Assembly (NCBI RefSeq): GCF_023053635.1
Contig: NC_086178.1
Span: 47,948,726 to 48,012,725 of the forward strand
Length of the DNA: 64,000 bases
Origin: Elgaria multicarinata webbii
Taxonomy: Eukaryota > Chordata > Lepidosauria > Squamata > Anguidae
Direction of reading: 5' to 3'
A program made the position numbers and the translations under genes. Positions 24,801 to 34,300 of the stretch are shown one piece after another (the stretch's first letter is position 1; each line of letters starts with the position of its first letter). A model generated the notes under the pieces. It saw only the letters and a list, made by a program, of their open reading frames with translations. It was not told the DNA's origin and did no database searches.

Positions 24801-25375
24801 CAAAAAGATACTTGCAAGCAACCTGTGGCTTTGTGGGTCTTGGCTGTATGACATGTGCTCATGCTGGTGGAGGTCCTGCAGACTGCAGCTTGGTCACCTA
24901 ATCTAGGTCTGCTGGACTTTAGGATTTTCAGGTGGGATGTGGAATTTTCAGAACCAGTATCCAGTGGTGGCTGCCAGGGGAACACTCCAGCCTGGTACCT
25001 TCTGCATGTTTTGGACTATGATCTCAGCATTTCTGATCACTGGCCATGCTGGCTGGAGCTGATGAGAGTTGAAGTCCAAAACGTCTGGAGGGCAGCAGGT
25101 TGGGAAAAGTTGCTGTAGGGAAATGTCAACCGGAAGGGAAAGGGGGTGCCATATTGGAACCCAGGTTGCGGCACTGAATTTTACATATGAAACACTGGGC
25201 CAAGAGTAGCACAATTCTGATGCTCTGTTTTTGTTTCCTCTCTCTCTAGACCGACATAACAAAATGCGTGGTGAATACCGATCCCAACCTTCGCTCCCAT
25301 TGGCTTGTGGCTGCCGTTTGTAGTTTTGGCCACTTCCTGAAGGCCATCTTCTTTGTGCTCTTACCAGAAAGATGA
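11088..25375 (+). CDS. BOK: BOK, Bcl-2-related ovarian killer (3' part; three exons)
   Basis: Multidomain pro-apoptotic Bcl-2 family protein acting at mitochondrial and ER membranes. The coding segments are 11088-11216, 22473-22636 and 25250-25375, all with GT-AG junctions and consistent phases. Joined, they give 139 residues ending in a stop, matching human BOK residue for residue in length from GDELE onward (human BOK is about 212 residues; comparison from memory). Visible parts are the second half of BH3 (GDELEYIRPN), BH1 (ITWGKVVSLYAVAAGLAVD), BH2 (GGWTDITKCV) and the C-terminal hydrophobic helix (FLKAIFFVLLPER). The exon with the start codon was not found and should lie left of the window. 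Its neighbour THAP4 converges on it, as in mammals. Confidence 0.96.
11217..12070. other. BOK intron, no feature
   Basis: Intronic sequence after the 11088-11216 exon; no repeat or other feature recognised. Confidence 0.5.
12071..12159. mobile_element. Short palindromic repeat (MITE-like, TATGCA family)
   Basis: 'gcaatcctatgcacactta' on the left opposes 'aacatgcataggattgtgct' on the right, with a centre around 'agtggggcttactcc'. This foldback of about 90 bp recurs at 13524, 16154, 16723, 17767, 24509, 51428 and 57041. Confidence 0.65.
12160..13523. other. BOK intron, little recognised
   Basis: Contains a short (TG)n tract near 12479-12500. Otherwise no recognised repeat. A 167-codon open frame on the minus strand (13028-13531) runs into the next foldback repeat and has no recognisable domain. 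Confidence 0.4.
13524..13612. mobile_element. Short palindromic repeat (TATGCA family)
   Basis: 'tgcatatttacccagaagta' left arm, 'ggggcttactcctaggtaag' and 'gtgcacaggact' right arm. Diverged copy of the 12071 family. Confidence 0.6.
13740..13935. mobile_element. Foldback element with internal hairpin
   Basis: Contains 'caattcctgggttgtttaat' beside 'ccaggaattgcag' (local inverted repeat), and opposed 'gtttgcacatcat' and 'atgatgtgtgaac' some 110 bp apart, so the segment folds back on itself at two scales. Non-coding; class unknown. Confidence 0.5.
14295..14450 (+). mobile_element. CR1 LINE 3' fragment
   Basis: Sense CR1 pattern: 'gaaacagttccctagggagg', 'gaggcattcaagaggcagct', then 'ttaaggtggattcctgcatt'. 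The extreme 3' end is missing. Confidence 0.75.
14691..14885 (+). mobile_element. tRNA-derived SINE (squamate type)
   Basis: The head resembles a tRNA, with an A box 'tagctcagtggcagagc' and a B box 'ggttcgatctcc' about 35 bp later. The head is followed by the body 'aaaggatcctgcctgaagcc' and a tail 'aggcagcttcctaggttcct'. It is the most complete SINE in the window. The layout fits squamate tRNA-SINEs such as Squam1 or Sauria; which one cannot be told without a library. Confidence 0.75.
15715..15893 (+). mobile_element. L2-like LINE 3' UTR with (ATC)n tail
   Basis: 'ttttgtaaaccgcccagaga' and 'cttcggctatggggtggtat' are the sense end of the L2-like family. The usual (AAAT)n tail is replaced by an uninterrupted ATC triplet array at about 15847-15893, which gives a run of methionine codons on the other strand. 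Confidence 0.75.
16154..16240. mobile_element. Short palindromic repeat (TATGCA family)
   Basis: Arms 'gcaatcttatgcatgtctac' and 'agtatatataggattgc' around 'catggggcttactccc'. One of the better preserved copies. Confidence 0.65.
16723..16808. mobile_element. Short palindromic repeat (TATGCA family)
   Basis: Arms 'gctgcaatcctgtgcatact' and 'agtaagcatgtataggatt' around 'cacagtgggacttatttc'. Confidence 0.65.
16809..17407. other. BOK intron, no feature
   Basis: No gene or repeat recognised in this stretch. Confidence 0.4.
17416..17573. mobile_element. hAT-type MITE interrupted by a LINE tail
   Basis: The ends are CAGGGGTG (17416-17423) and CACCCCTG (17566-17573). Flanks at 17408-17415 (CTTTATAG) and 17574-17581 (CTTTACAG) match at 7 of 8 positions, an hAT-like target duplication. 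Inside is the palindrome arm 'cttccagttgttgttggact'. Between about 17505 and 17563 sits an antisense L2-like LINE tail, 'tataccgccccatagccgaa', which replaced or displaced part of the right arm. Confidence 0.75.
17505..17563 (-). mobile_element. L2-like LINE 3' tail nested in a MITE
   Basis: 'tttgatttgatttattacat' then 'tataccgccccatagccgaa' and 'gctctctggatgg'. About 59 bp of the antisense LINE end, lying within the hAT-type element whose ends flank it. Confidence 0.75.
17767..17911. mobile_element. Two adjacent short palindromic repeats (TATGCA family)
   Basis: The first copy is at about 17767-17838 ('cttggaagcaagtcccattg') and the second at about 17838-17911 ('gaaatcctatgcgtgcctac'). Both are diverged and joined head to tail. 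Confidence 0.55.
17912..18539. other. BOK intron, no feature
   Basis: No gene or repeat recognised; a chance 134-codon open frame exists on the minus strand. Confidence 0.4.
18540..18880 (+). mobile_element. CR1 LINE 3' end, long fragment
   Basis: Sense CR1: 'gatggctaccaatttggatg', 'ggttggataaattcctggag', 'gtgctggactagatggaccc', ending with the tandem 'ctcttatgttcttatg'. It retains about 340 bp of the 3' region. Confidence 0.85.
18885..19005. mobile_element. Foldback-like DNA element fragment
   Basis: Alternating 'ggacagtccttcaattaaag' and 'aataaaggacagtcctctg' blocks give local inverted repeats, ending 'cacatggtcactctaaac'. The end resembles the terminus of the hAT foldback at 23546-23864. 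Partial. Confidence 0.4.
19498..19612. mobile_element. hAT-type palindromic MITE
   Basis: Arms 'ttggtgccctccagaagtgt' and 'caactggggggcacaatgtt', centre 'aacatggccatgggaatgat'. No target duplication recognised. Confidence 0.65.
19760..19865 (+). mobile_element. L2-like LINE 3' end with (TATG)n tail
   Basis: 'gttgtaaaccacccagagag' and 'cttgggctatgggatggtgt' are the sense end of the L2-like family. The tail is a TATG/TATA microsatellite (about 19801-19845). Confidence 0.65.
20560..20685 (+). mobile_element. tRNA-derived SINE fragment
   Basis: Degenerate head 'atagagcatctgaatgcaga' followed by 'aggccccaggattagtccct' and 'ggcatctccagttaaaatga'. Same family type as 14691-14885, 5' and 3' truncated. 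Confidence 0.55.
20686..22170. other. BOK intron, little recognised
   Basis: Contains a (CA)n tract near 21777-21800. No repeat or exon recognised otherwise. Confidence 0.4.
22180..22201. repeat. Poly(G) tract
   Basis: An A/G run with an uninterrupted stretch of G residues; possible assembly or length uncertainty. Confidence 0.7.
22272..22379. mobile_element. Short palindromic repeat, 'ggatccag' ends
   Basis: 'gatggatccagactttgtca' at the left opposes 'acatctggatccagccc' at the right, centre 'gaaatcaatgggact'. Related in layout to the 50262 element. Non-coding. Confidence 0.55.
22473..22636 (+). CDS. BOK: BOK coding exon (BH1)
   Basis: Acceptor 'ctttcctgcag' preceded by a 13-C homopolymer (22450-22462), donor 'GGTTGG/gtaagc'; 164 nt. 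Encodes ITWGKVVSLYAVAAGLAVD, the BH1 region, then QPAMVHTIVDCLGEFVRKTL and RRGGW, the first part of BH2. Confidence 0.97.
22707..22863. mobile_element. Foldback element with ~57-bp inverted arms
   Basis: The left arm 22708-22764 starts 'gtggctccgatgtcagtggg', and the right arm 22806-22862 ends 'ccactgacattggagccac'. The arms are about 85-90% complementary around a ~41-bp loop. CAG/CTG termini would fit hAT, but no 8-bp duplication is seen. It lies 70 bp after a BOK exon. Confidence 0.7.
23546..23864. mobile_element. hAT-type foldback MITE with perfect 8-bp target duplication
   Basis: The ends 'taggatgaccgtat' and 'atatggtcaccta' are inverted. The whole 319 bp folds back: 'ctttaacagttgtattgaaa' opposes 'ttctatacaactgttaaagg', and 'gttaaagctgcaggagccct' opposes 'gggttcctgcagctttaact'. 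It is flanked by identical ATGCTATT octamers at 23538-23545 and 23865-23872, diagnostic of hAT-type insertion. Non-coding. Confidence 0.88.
24127..24320 (+). mobile_element. CR1 LINE 3' end
   Basis: Sense CR1 end: 'gaatcaactgccgaaggagg', 'ggattcctgtactgaggcag', ending 'ctatgattctatgaatct', the canonical CR1 octamer tail. Confidence 0.88.
24509..24600. mobile_element. Short palindromic repeat (TATGCA family)
   Basis: Arms 'cagcacaatcctagacatgt' and 'gagtttaggattgcagccc' around 'cagtgggtcttactccc'. Confidence 0.6.
25000..25115. mobile_element. hAT-type palindromic MITE
   Basis: Arms 'tgcatgttttggactatgat' and 'gaagtccaaaacgtctggag', centre 'gatcactggccatgctggct'. It lies 135 bp upstream of the last BOK exon. 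Confidence 0.65.
25250..25375 (+). CDS. BOK: BOK last coding exon (BH2 and C-terminal helix)
   Basis: Acceptor 'tttcctctctctctag'; 126 nt including TGA at 25373-25375. Encodes TDITKCVVNTDPNLRSHWL and the hydrophobic C-terminus VAAVCSFGHFLKAIFFVLLP ending ER. This is the near-universal BOK ending (FFVLLPER in human, from memory). Confidence 0.97.
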   Translation, partial: TDITKCVVNTDPNLRSHWLVAAVCSFGHFLKAIFFVLLPER

Positions 25376-26300
25376 CATCCGTCTTCCCAGTGAAGCCCCA
25401 TCTTCTCCTTCATGGGCACAGCTGACACAGAGAAGGGGAAGAAACAAGAAGAGGAAGAGAGCCGGGCAAACAGACATTCTGTCTGCTCTTCTGGCTTTTC
25501 CCAGTTGCCTAAGTGCAAAGACTCCTTTCCTCAGCAACGGGAGACATTTCTTCAGCTTGCTTCTTGCAGCAAGCACCCTCTGTACTTTCACAGTGGCTTG
25601 GGATCATGCTCAGGAGGCTGATGGGCTTGCCATTCAGTTATTTATTTTTCTCTCTTGATCAAATTGTGTCACATTTTTTATGCATAGAAGAGGAGTAAAG
25701 AATCCTAGTTGGAGCTGCTATCAAGAAGAAAACCGCAGTATGTCATCTGCTTCTTTGTTTTTCAGTTACTCAGTTTCCCCCAGCCGCCTCTAAAGGTTGT
25801 GTCCTTGATCACCTGGTTAATAATGTAAAATGGAAGATTTTTCCAATAGGATGAAATTCATGGTTCTCCTCTAAGTTATAGAATCCCCACAACTACGGCA
25901 CCCTCTGCTTAAGGTAACCAGACAAGGATTGTGGGGCAGGGATGGCAGATCTCCCTACATGAGGGATCAAGGAAAGAAGATCAGGAGTAAATTTTAAAAA
26001 GCCTTTTATGTAGCGGAAGAAAAGAACACAGTTTTGCATCAATATTTTGAGAATTTTAACAGAAGAGATTTCCTAACTGGCACATGAGAAGATTGCAGTC
26101 TCGAGAGGTGCCTAAGAAATGTATAAAATAAAATAAATAAGGACATCAATGTGGAATGCAGGAGATCCCAATAGCAAATTGTACCGCAGGAGGAGAACAG
26201 AAAAAGTCATCGATGAATTGTGTCCATTGCTGTGCATTTACCATAGTCAATGCGTGACTTTTGTTTCTGATGTGGTAAATAATAAATTCAGTTAAATATT
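25376..26300 (+). other. BOK: BOK 3' UTR (extent inferred)
   Basis: Sequence after the stop codon without recognised repeats. Candidate poly(A) signals are AATAAA inside 26121-26150 (A-rich cluster) and AATAAA at 26281-26286; the second would give a UTR of about 0.9 kb. No transcript evidence is available. Confidence 0.45.
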
Positions 26301-26938
26301 CCATGAACTGTATACAGGATAAAGAGAGAAAACATTGTAGGAAAGAATGCTTTCAGCTGTAATTCTGTTACTTCTTTTCCTTTTTAGCTAAAGTAATAGT
26401 CCAGCCCAGGAGGAGTAAACAAAGAAACAAATTCTCATTAAAGTCCTAATAGTGGTGTTACAGCTAGTTTGCAGTTCAAAGGGAACTGAGAAAAGGAGAA
26501 CCACTCAACAAAACCTTCATTCTTTTGAAGGCACAGAGCTGTTTCATGGGCCCCTAGAAATGGGGGAAGCAGAAGTAGGAGTGGCATGAGTCAACTGTAA
26601 CCCTCAGAGTATGGACTCTAGCACCTCCCTTCCGTGAGAGCCATGGCCTCCTGCTGACATCTCACCCAAGATGACATGCAGAAGTCGTGTGTTACCTCTT
26701 GCCAGAAGCAGGGGAAAGAGAAACACAAATCAATTGGTACTTTCCTCTTTCTGCCTCATAGAAGTGCATTTCTGGCAGTCTCTTCATTGCTTGCAATACC
26801 ATAGAATTAATTCGTGCATGCCACTAGTCCTCTTTGATCTCATGTTATTTCTAGCGCTGAGTTGCATGTAATTCTGTCCCTACCACATGTTTTTCCCCTC
26901 CCCAAAATGCAGCCTTGAAGGATGCAATCTAAAGTGAA

Positions 26939-26975
<37 letters not shown>

Positions 26976-29900
26976 TTAAAACTTTCACTTGCTGCAGTTT
27001 GGTTTTCTGGAAGTTGCTGCAAACTGCCTCCCCAAACACTTTTATTCTTTTTCAAGGGAAGGAGAAAAGATACAGGTTCCCCATGAATCACGCAGCAAAA
27101 AGCAGAGGAATGGACTCCATGGTTTTTCAAGTGGAACTACTTTAGGGGGTGGGGAAATGTGTGAGAACCACTGCCCCCCCCCGTTCCCTCCCTGCCAGGT
27201 CTGTCTCCCTTCTATCTTGCCTGCCCACTGACCATTTCTGTCTCCCTCCTGCCCCCAGCCTCCGTCCCTCCTGCATTGCATTCCCTTAACCATTTTGTGG
27301 TTAAACACAATGGTTTAGCGTGTTGGCTGAACCAGACCAAGCCTGGCTCTAAGGAAGAACCCCTCAGAGACAGGCATTTGGGCCGTAGCCACCTCTCTGA
27401 AGAGTTTCTCTGGCTGATGCAGCTCTTCACAGAGCTTGACTGCCTGGTAGCTCACTCTGAGGTGATGTGCAGACTGGGTGGCGGCAACAGGGTGGATAGG
27501 TAGGTAGGGGGTGGTGGGAAACATGGCAGTGGCTGCAGTGGTGGTGGCAGCAGCAAAGGGAAAGAGCACAGCGAGAGCAGGTTCTGCTGGTGGGGAGTAG
27601 GAGACTCACCCCACCTAATGCTCCTGTCAAGTCAAGCAGGGGGAGAGAGATGTGGGAAGGAAGAGCTTATGCAAGCCACCAGTGCCCTGTGGGCCTTGCA
27701 GTAAGGACCAGGGAGCTAAGGGGGCATTCCATTTTCATCCGAAAAACTGCAAGAAGAGAGAAGACTCAGATATCAAATTTCTTTCCACCACTCCTTTCCA
27801 CTTAAGATTTCATGATTGCGGCAGGGGGATCTCAGTTACACATGATTCAGCATCACATATAATTTGTCACCAAAGAGAGAAAAAACACCCAGTGCTTCTG
27901 CTTTCCAGATGGGCTATGGAAGTAGAGCGGCCTAGCAAGGTCTGAGAAGGAACTTGGAATATCCAGAGTCAATCAAAATGCTCTTCACTGGACCACCCAT
28001 GGGGGGCCCCTTTTAAGCCAACGCAACTAGGTAAAAAAGAGCTGCAGTTGAGCCATGACTCTTATTAGGTACAACTGTATACAGCAGGTGAAGAGAGGAC
28101 AGACACGCACAATCTCCTTCGATGGAACACTGATTGGACCCAACTACATTAAGCACTCTTTATTTTATTGTAAGGACCAAAACTACAGGAGAGCAGTGAC
28201 TGGGTCTCTTGTCCATTTCTTTTTTCCTAAAAGCAGCTATGGGGCAAAGAGTGGATTTAGATGGGAATGGGTTAACCCTTTCCTCCATGCAATCTTTTTT
28301 TATTGAACTCACACACATGGTTGCTGTTAGCCAGAGAAGAAAACTTGCAGACCAAACAGAACTACTTCCTTGTCTCCACCACCACTGATCATTTATTTGG
28401 TGATTTCTTGGCCTCTGTACAGTTTTTCTCCATTCCAAAAGGCTGAAAAGCCACTAAGGCTTAGTTCCTGGTATGTAAGAGCTTTAAGCTACAATTTGCT
28501 GAGGTGGTTTCCTCCCCAACCATATTTTTGGTCCCACCCACTACTAGAATGTGGCCTGAGAGCATCTCCAAAATTTTATTCATCCCTTGGGCTGAAAGAA
28601 ATCTCCCCTCCCCCAAGCTAAGCCCTGCCAATTCAAATCAGTGGGTCCTACCACTGTTTTTAAGAAAAGGAAAAGACATCAAGAGATCCAGTCACATTTA
28701 GCTTGGCCCCAACATTTTAAAATGTTCACAAAGATTTATTACTGCAGTTCAGTATCACCTCAGCATCCTTTCTCCAACCACTGGCTGCTAGCCCCCATTA
28801 AGCCTACTTGGCTTTCAAGCAGGCATAATGAAATATACTGACATTTCCTGTTCATTAAAAGAAACGGCAGTAATCATTTGTCATTGTTAATAGTTTCCTG
28901 TGTAGGAATGAATCACCCACTATAAGAAATGGGGGTGAAGGGTAGAGAAATGAAGTTCAAGGTCTAGAGGAAATTTAAATTTCCAACTCATTAAAAAAAC
29001 ACGTTAAGACATTTCTAATCAAGAATGTTGTAGTACCGTTTTCCTGAGGTTTCACATGTTCATCCCATATGCAGGTTAGTCAGAACTAATCTACACTGCT
29101 GGGTACAAGTATGTAATTTTGCAAAGCATATGGAGGGATACTTCAGTATAACAGACTCCATTAACCATCTGGTGCACATGGGCACTAGCAGGTCTACTAT
29201 TCCTGCTGATGGTCACGAAAGAGTAACTGGATCAACCAGCACAAAAAGGTTTTCCCCCTTGGCAACTGCTCAATTCTGCTGGCATTCATTCTTAAGGATT
29301 TTATTTCATTCAAGAGGTATGATACCTCAGAGCCTGAGCAGGGCAGAGGCAGTGGTGAGTTCATCTGATCAAACTAATATGCAGAAGCAAAAATGTAGAT
29401 TAGAGTTGACCCACACCTGGACATATTGAGTGAACATGCGGCTGTGCCCTGCTGGGAATATATTCCACATTTACCATGCTACTATAGCCCACTTGTAGAA
29501 GCTCTGTAGTAGGTGCGTATGTGTGAGCTGCATTTAAGGCAATCGCAGAGACACACTGCATGGGCAGCTGTAATGCAACTCAATCTCATATTTCAGTTCA
29601 GCATATGAATTTGCCTCCAAATCAGACTGCTTTCACCAGAATCACTCCTGATGTTACAAAAGGCTATTAATAGGGGACAAGGGGTATGTGGTTGACCAGA
29701 CTATCTGCTCATCTATATTGCAGATTAGATAGCTGAACACTTTCAGTTGGTGGGACAATTGGAAACAAGGCAATAGATATGCAAATTCAAAATCCTAACA
29801 ATTTATAATCTGCTAGACTTTAGAGATGGATCAATCTGATTTAAAAGTCACCTCCCTCCGCCTAAGGGCCTTGTTCCGCTTCAAGCTTGTTGGTACATGG

Positions 29901-31014
29901 TATTTAATAAACGGTGCATCAACTATGAATCAGCAGTTATTTTGGTGAGCGTTATGCTTAGTTTCCAGAACCAACAGCTTAAAAATACACACATAGGGAA
30001 TAAACTGAGTGTTTGCCTTTATACTAGTACTCCTTGATATATTTCATTTTAGTTTCCCCTGCATTTCCTCCTCTTGTACATATTTGATTTGGTAAGCCAA
30101 AAGGGGAGGAGGGGGAGAGGAAGAAAGTGACCTTGAGATGGTATTGTGAGGTCCTCAGTACTGTACAAGGTCACAAACATTTCCCTCTCAAAGCAGTTAG
30201 AAAAATTTGTCAGGGATAGTGAATTACCATCTTTGATCAAAGTTTTTTTTCTGGCTGGGAAGTGGGGGGAGAAGGGAAAGGGAACACACTTATAGGGAAC
30301 AATGGTGAGGAAAAGGGACATTATGAAACTTACCTGATTTTTATGTTGCTTCATTGTGATATTACTTATTATGTGGATTGGTTATATTTCTATTGTGGAT
30401 TCTGTAGTTGCCACCTGCTTTGGGTGTTCGTTATGGAAAGGCGGAGTATAAATGTAACAAAGAAACAAAATGTAGCATAAATCTGTCCATTATTGCAAGT
30501 TGTCTGATATTTATCAAACGGTTTCCCCCCAACTGTGAGAATATTTTTGATATTGTGTTACACTGGCGCTGCGGTTTTTATCACCATCGTTGTCTCAGGT
30601 GCATATTGCCACCACAAAACCCTAGAGGAAAGAACTTTAACTGATTGTTTGTATTCTACAGAACTTTGGTTATATAACTAATGTATATTCTGAGTTCTCA
30701 TCATGACCCAAGGAATTAGCAAATAAGAAGAGACAGCATCTTTCTGGGGATGGCTGAAGACTTGAAAGATTTTTGTTGTTCTAGCCTGCGAGTTTCATAC
30801 AGTTATTAACAGGTTCGAGTTTTAGCCTGCATTTAATTAGGGAATTCCACAACCATTTATATTATTTGCAAACCACTGGAATCACCAAAAGGGAAACTCA
30901 AAGACTGAGTGCGTGAGTCAAAGACTCCACACAATGGAAAGAATAAACTCTGGAAGCTTCATTAATGAGTGACCAAGTTATTTCTAATGCATCATAATAC
31001 CATTCAAAGCCACA
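26301..31014. other. Intergenic DNA between BOK and THAP4 (tail to tail)
   Basis: About 4.7 kb with no exon recognised. It contains a (GT)17-like microsatellite at 26941-26974 and a GC-richer part at 27150-27700 with several chance open frames. 28000-31000 is notably poor in recognisable mobile elements compared with the rest of the window. Confidence 0.5.
26941..26974. repeat. (GT)n microsatellite
   Basis: An uninterrupted GT dinucleotide run of about 17 units. Confidence 0.95.
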
Positions 31015-31015
31015 C

Positions 31016-31199
31016 CCTTAAAAATAAAGACTTTTTTATTGGCATTAGGGTTATTTCTTTTTAGGTTTACCATTACAGAAACGTCAGAATAAAATCCTTC
31101 AGCAATTGCAAATTCTGCCAGATATGTAAAGTCACTGTGTTTTGCATCCTAGCTCTCCACACAGGCCACCATGCTTCTGTGCTGAAACCATTCTTTGTT
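31016..31199 (-). other. THAP4: THAP4 3' UTR with poly(A) signal
   Basis: Downstream of the THAP4 stop on the minus strand. TTTATT at 31035-31040 reads AATAAA on the coding strand, about 160 nt after the stop. A short UTR fits the compact human transcript. The cleavage site is inferred. Confidence 0.5.
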
Positions 31200-31319
31200 T
31201 TAAGGAGTCACTTTCTTGTAGGTAACGTGGAGGTGCTGAGTCATTGGCTGTGTAGTGGTTGCCATGGAGACCGTCTGTTCTAGTTTTCCGTCGGAATTGA
31301 GCCTGAATTTTCTAGTAAT
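31200..31319 (-). CDS. THAP4: THAP4 coding exon 6 (nitrobindin C-terminus)
   Basis: Acceptor 'tctcccttag' on the coding strand; the stop TAA occupies 31200-31202. Encodes ITRKFRLNSDGKLEQTVSMA and TTTQPMTQHLHVTYKKVTP. The first His of QHLH corresponds to the proximal heme ligand known for human THAP4 (His567), here residue 565. Confidence 0.97.
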   Translation of the reverse strand: MTRKFRLNSDGKLEQTVSMATTTQPMTQHLHVTYKKVTP

Positions 31320-34300
31320 CTAAGGGAGAATAGAAAACACATGGCTCAGTATTTGATCCTGTTTCTAATTCAAGAATTCAAACAACAAAGAAAACTGTGA
31401 TGAAAGGGCTTGAATAAATCTGTTTCCTCAGGACTGGGAAGCAAGTTGGGCATCTTTGCAAAATTCCATGAGCAAAATATTAAAGCTTGTTCAAATCCAC
31501 CTTTTTGCTAAAATATACTGTATAAATCAGTAAACGGTAAACTGCTAAAATAAAGGGTGTGTGTGTTATATTGTTCCTGCTCTGTGAAGAGCTGGCCTAG
31601 AGTGGAAGAGCCTGAATACATGCTTCAAAATAGAGATGATTCAACTTTGCAACAGGACTGGAAATGGAAAACAACACACATGCCAAACAGTAAAAGAAAA
31701 CAAATACACTGACAAATAGTTGTGATCTCTCTACTGGGCATTGTGTCCCCTCCGAAAACTACTCCTGCTTCTAATGTGTCAAGACATATTTAAACCGAGT
31801 ACGAAAATCCAAAAACAGGGAATTACAATGCTATAATAGTCATAAAAAATAAACTCAGTGGAGAATTGGATTTACGTTCTCTCACAGGAGAGGGTGCAGA
31901 AAACATGTTAAGATTCAGTAGCTTTGGACACACAGGCTCTTGTATCAAGCAGCTCATGGTCACTCAACAAGGCAATGTAATTAGAGTACATCTTGGCACT
32001 GGTCTGCAGCGAGGCCTTTCCACATCTTTCAGTAAAAGATTTCTGCACACAATCCAAGGTTTTGTGTATGTTCATCAGTGTCCTTTGCCCTTTTACCATA
32101 GTTACCATCATTCTTAAAAAAGCGTGGAAATTAAATATCCGGGATTGCAGGAACCCAGCCCAAGAAACACTGACAAAGGTTGTTGAATGGAACTGTTCAA
32201 AAGAACAGCAGAAAGAATTATTTACCATTTTATTTTTTTAGAGCAATCAAAACAGGGAAAAAAACCTCTTATGGTAGTATTCAGTCTTAGTCCTACTTAG
32301 AGCAGACCCATTGAAATGAACAGGGCTTAAGTTAGGCTAATACAGAATACAACCCAATTAAGGGCACAGTCCTATTGGGCCACTGCCCACTAGATGGAAG
32401 CCTCCAAACTCAGAGGCTTTCAAGATTCCTGGTCTGGGCTGCTACTGCTTGCGGGATGGGAGAAGAGATTTTCCACTAGATGGGCCTCTGAAACTGTCTA
32501 GGGGAGGGGGAATTAAAAGGAGGATGCACGGGCGAAAATGGCCTCTGAGGCTGTCTAGTGGGGCTGGGGAGACCACAGGATAGAACATATCCTGGCTTCT
32601 CCTCCTCATTCCCCTCCCTGCCTACAGGAACGCCCCCATTTTTCCTCTCCTCAGGTTACATTGGTGATTTTGGGAAGCAGCCACTGCAGTTCTTTCTGCA
32701 GCAGCTGCAAGATGCGAAGGGGGGGGTAGAGGAGGAAGCAGAACACAGAGCCCCCCTTCTGAGGTCATAGCAAAGTCTACAGCCTGGGGAGGGGGACTCT
32801 GAAAAATCCTATGTTCTCCGGGACACTCTTCCAAGCCCATAAGATTGCGCCCTAAAGGTAATGGAGCAGTTATTTTACACCAAATATTGTGAAGAAGCAC
32901 GAGGCTCATCAGTAAGATTTATTTCTTATCTATGTATGAAGAGGTCTCTATGGAACAAAATACATTTCCCCTTTTTAAAACAAACTCCTGAAAACTGCAA
33001 TTTTTAATTAAGTGCCCAGGAATACTAGAGCAAAAATTGTTAAACTGCTTTGTGGCTGCAGAGACAAGGACAAGGAGATACTGGGATGCTTCTCCCCCCT
33101 TCTCCCTCCCAGCTATAGGAAAATCAGCTCAGCACCAGCAGAGTCTATGGGCCAGAAGACGGACAGGTCCTGAAGTCAGCTCCCTTCTCCCACTCACCCA
33201 TTAAGAACAGAAAGGGTCAGCTGACTAGCGTCTCTAGAAGTCCTTGATGGAAAAGGCCCCTGTCACCAGTTGGAGGAAGAAGGGATGTTGGGAATCCATT
33301 TCCACTCAGCAAGAACGAGATTTTTTAAATGTCATTTTAAAAAATATTTATGTAAGCCACTCAAAGCCTTTGGGATGTAACAGGATATAAACAAACCGCT
33401 GCCACTACAGAGAAGCTTGTTATTTATTGCAGTGTTAGCAATGGATTAAGATTAGAATGTTCTTGATTTATCAGGCTATTTAGTACAATAACCCTTTCAC
33501 ACACTGGTATGTACCATGCTTTACAGATAACATATTTTGAAAGCAACCTCTGAAAATGTGGTGCTGCCTTTGTTGTGGGGTTTGGGCAGATTTTAGCACA
33601 TTCACCCTTATGGGAAGTTTATCTAATTTTAGCATGGATTTATTTTGTGTGGTGTATCTTAAAGATTTATAAAGAGGGACAAGCTTCTGGAACAGCTTTA
33701 AAGGCAACCTCACACAGAGTGCATTGCAGTAATCCAGCCTTGAGTTTTACTAATGCCTGTACCACAGTGACCAAGCTATCCCTGTCTAGGAGAGGCCATA
33801 GCTGCTGAACCAGGCTGCTTACATAACACAGATTAAAAGTCTTGATAAATTAAATTAGCTTTATGGTACAAAATATACAAAAATATTTTAGCATGATGGA
33901 ACTGACAGTTATAAGCAACAGGGATATAAGAGGATGGAAATGTTTGTAAATCATCTCTTAAGTGTGGAAGGCTGAACACATAGGATCTTAATAGATATTA
34001 AAAGTATCTTTGTGTATTCTGGGATTGTGGGGAGGCAACAGCAAAAAAAAAATACGCAGTGTGAGGGGCCAGTATGCACGAGGTCATTTGGGACATCTGG
34101 GGAACATAGGCTACTATCTTTTTTGAATGGCCATCTAAATATTGTATACTTACTAAGTTGTTTCACAATGCCTGGCCTCATTATAGTTTTTTTGAATACT
34201 ATGTTGAATGATTGTTAGATGGATGCACATATAAGCAATCTCATCAATTCTCAATAGGTTTTGCAGATTCCAGAATCACCAGAGGTCAAAAACAATACCC

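Noticed and set aside
26941-26974. Functional regulatory role for the GT run
   Set aside because: Ordinary dinucleotide microsatellite without supporting context.
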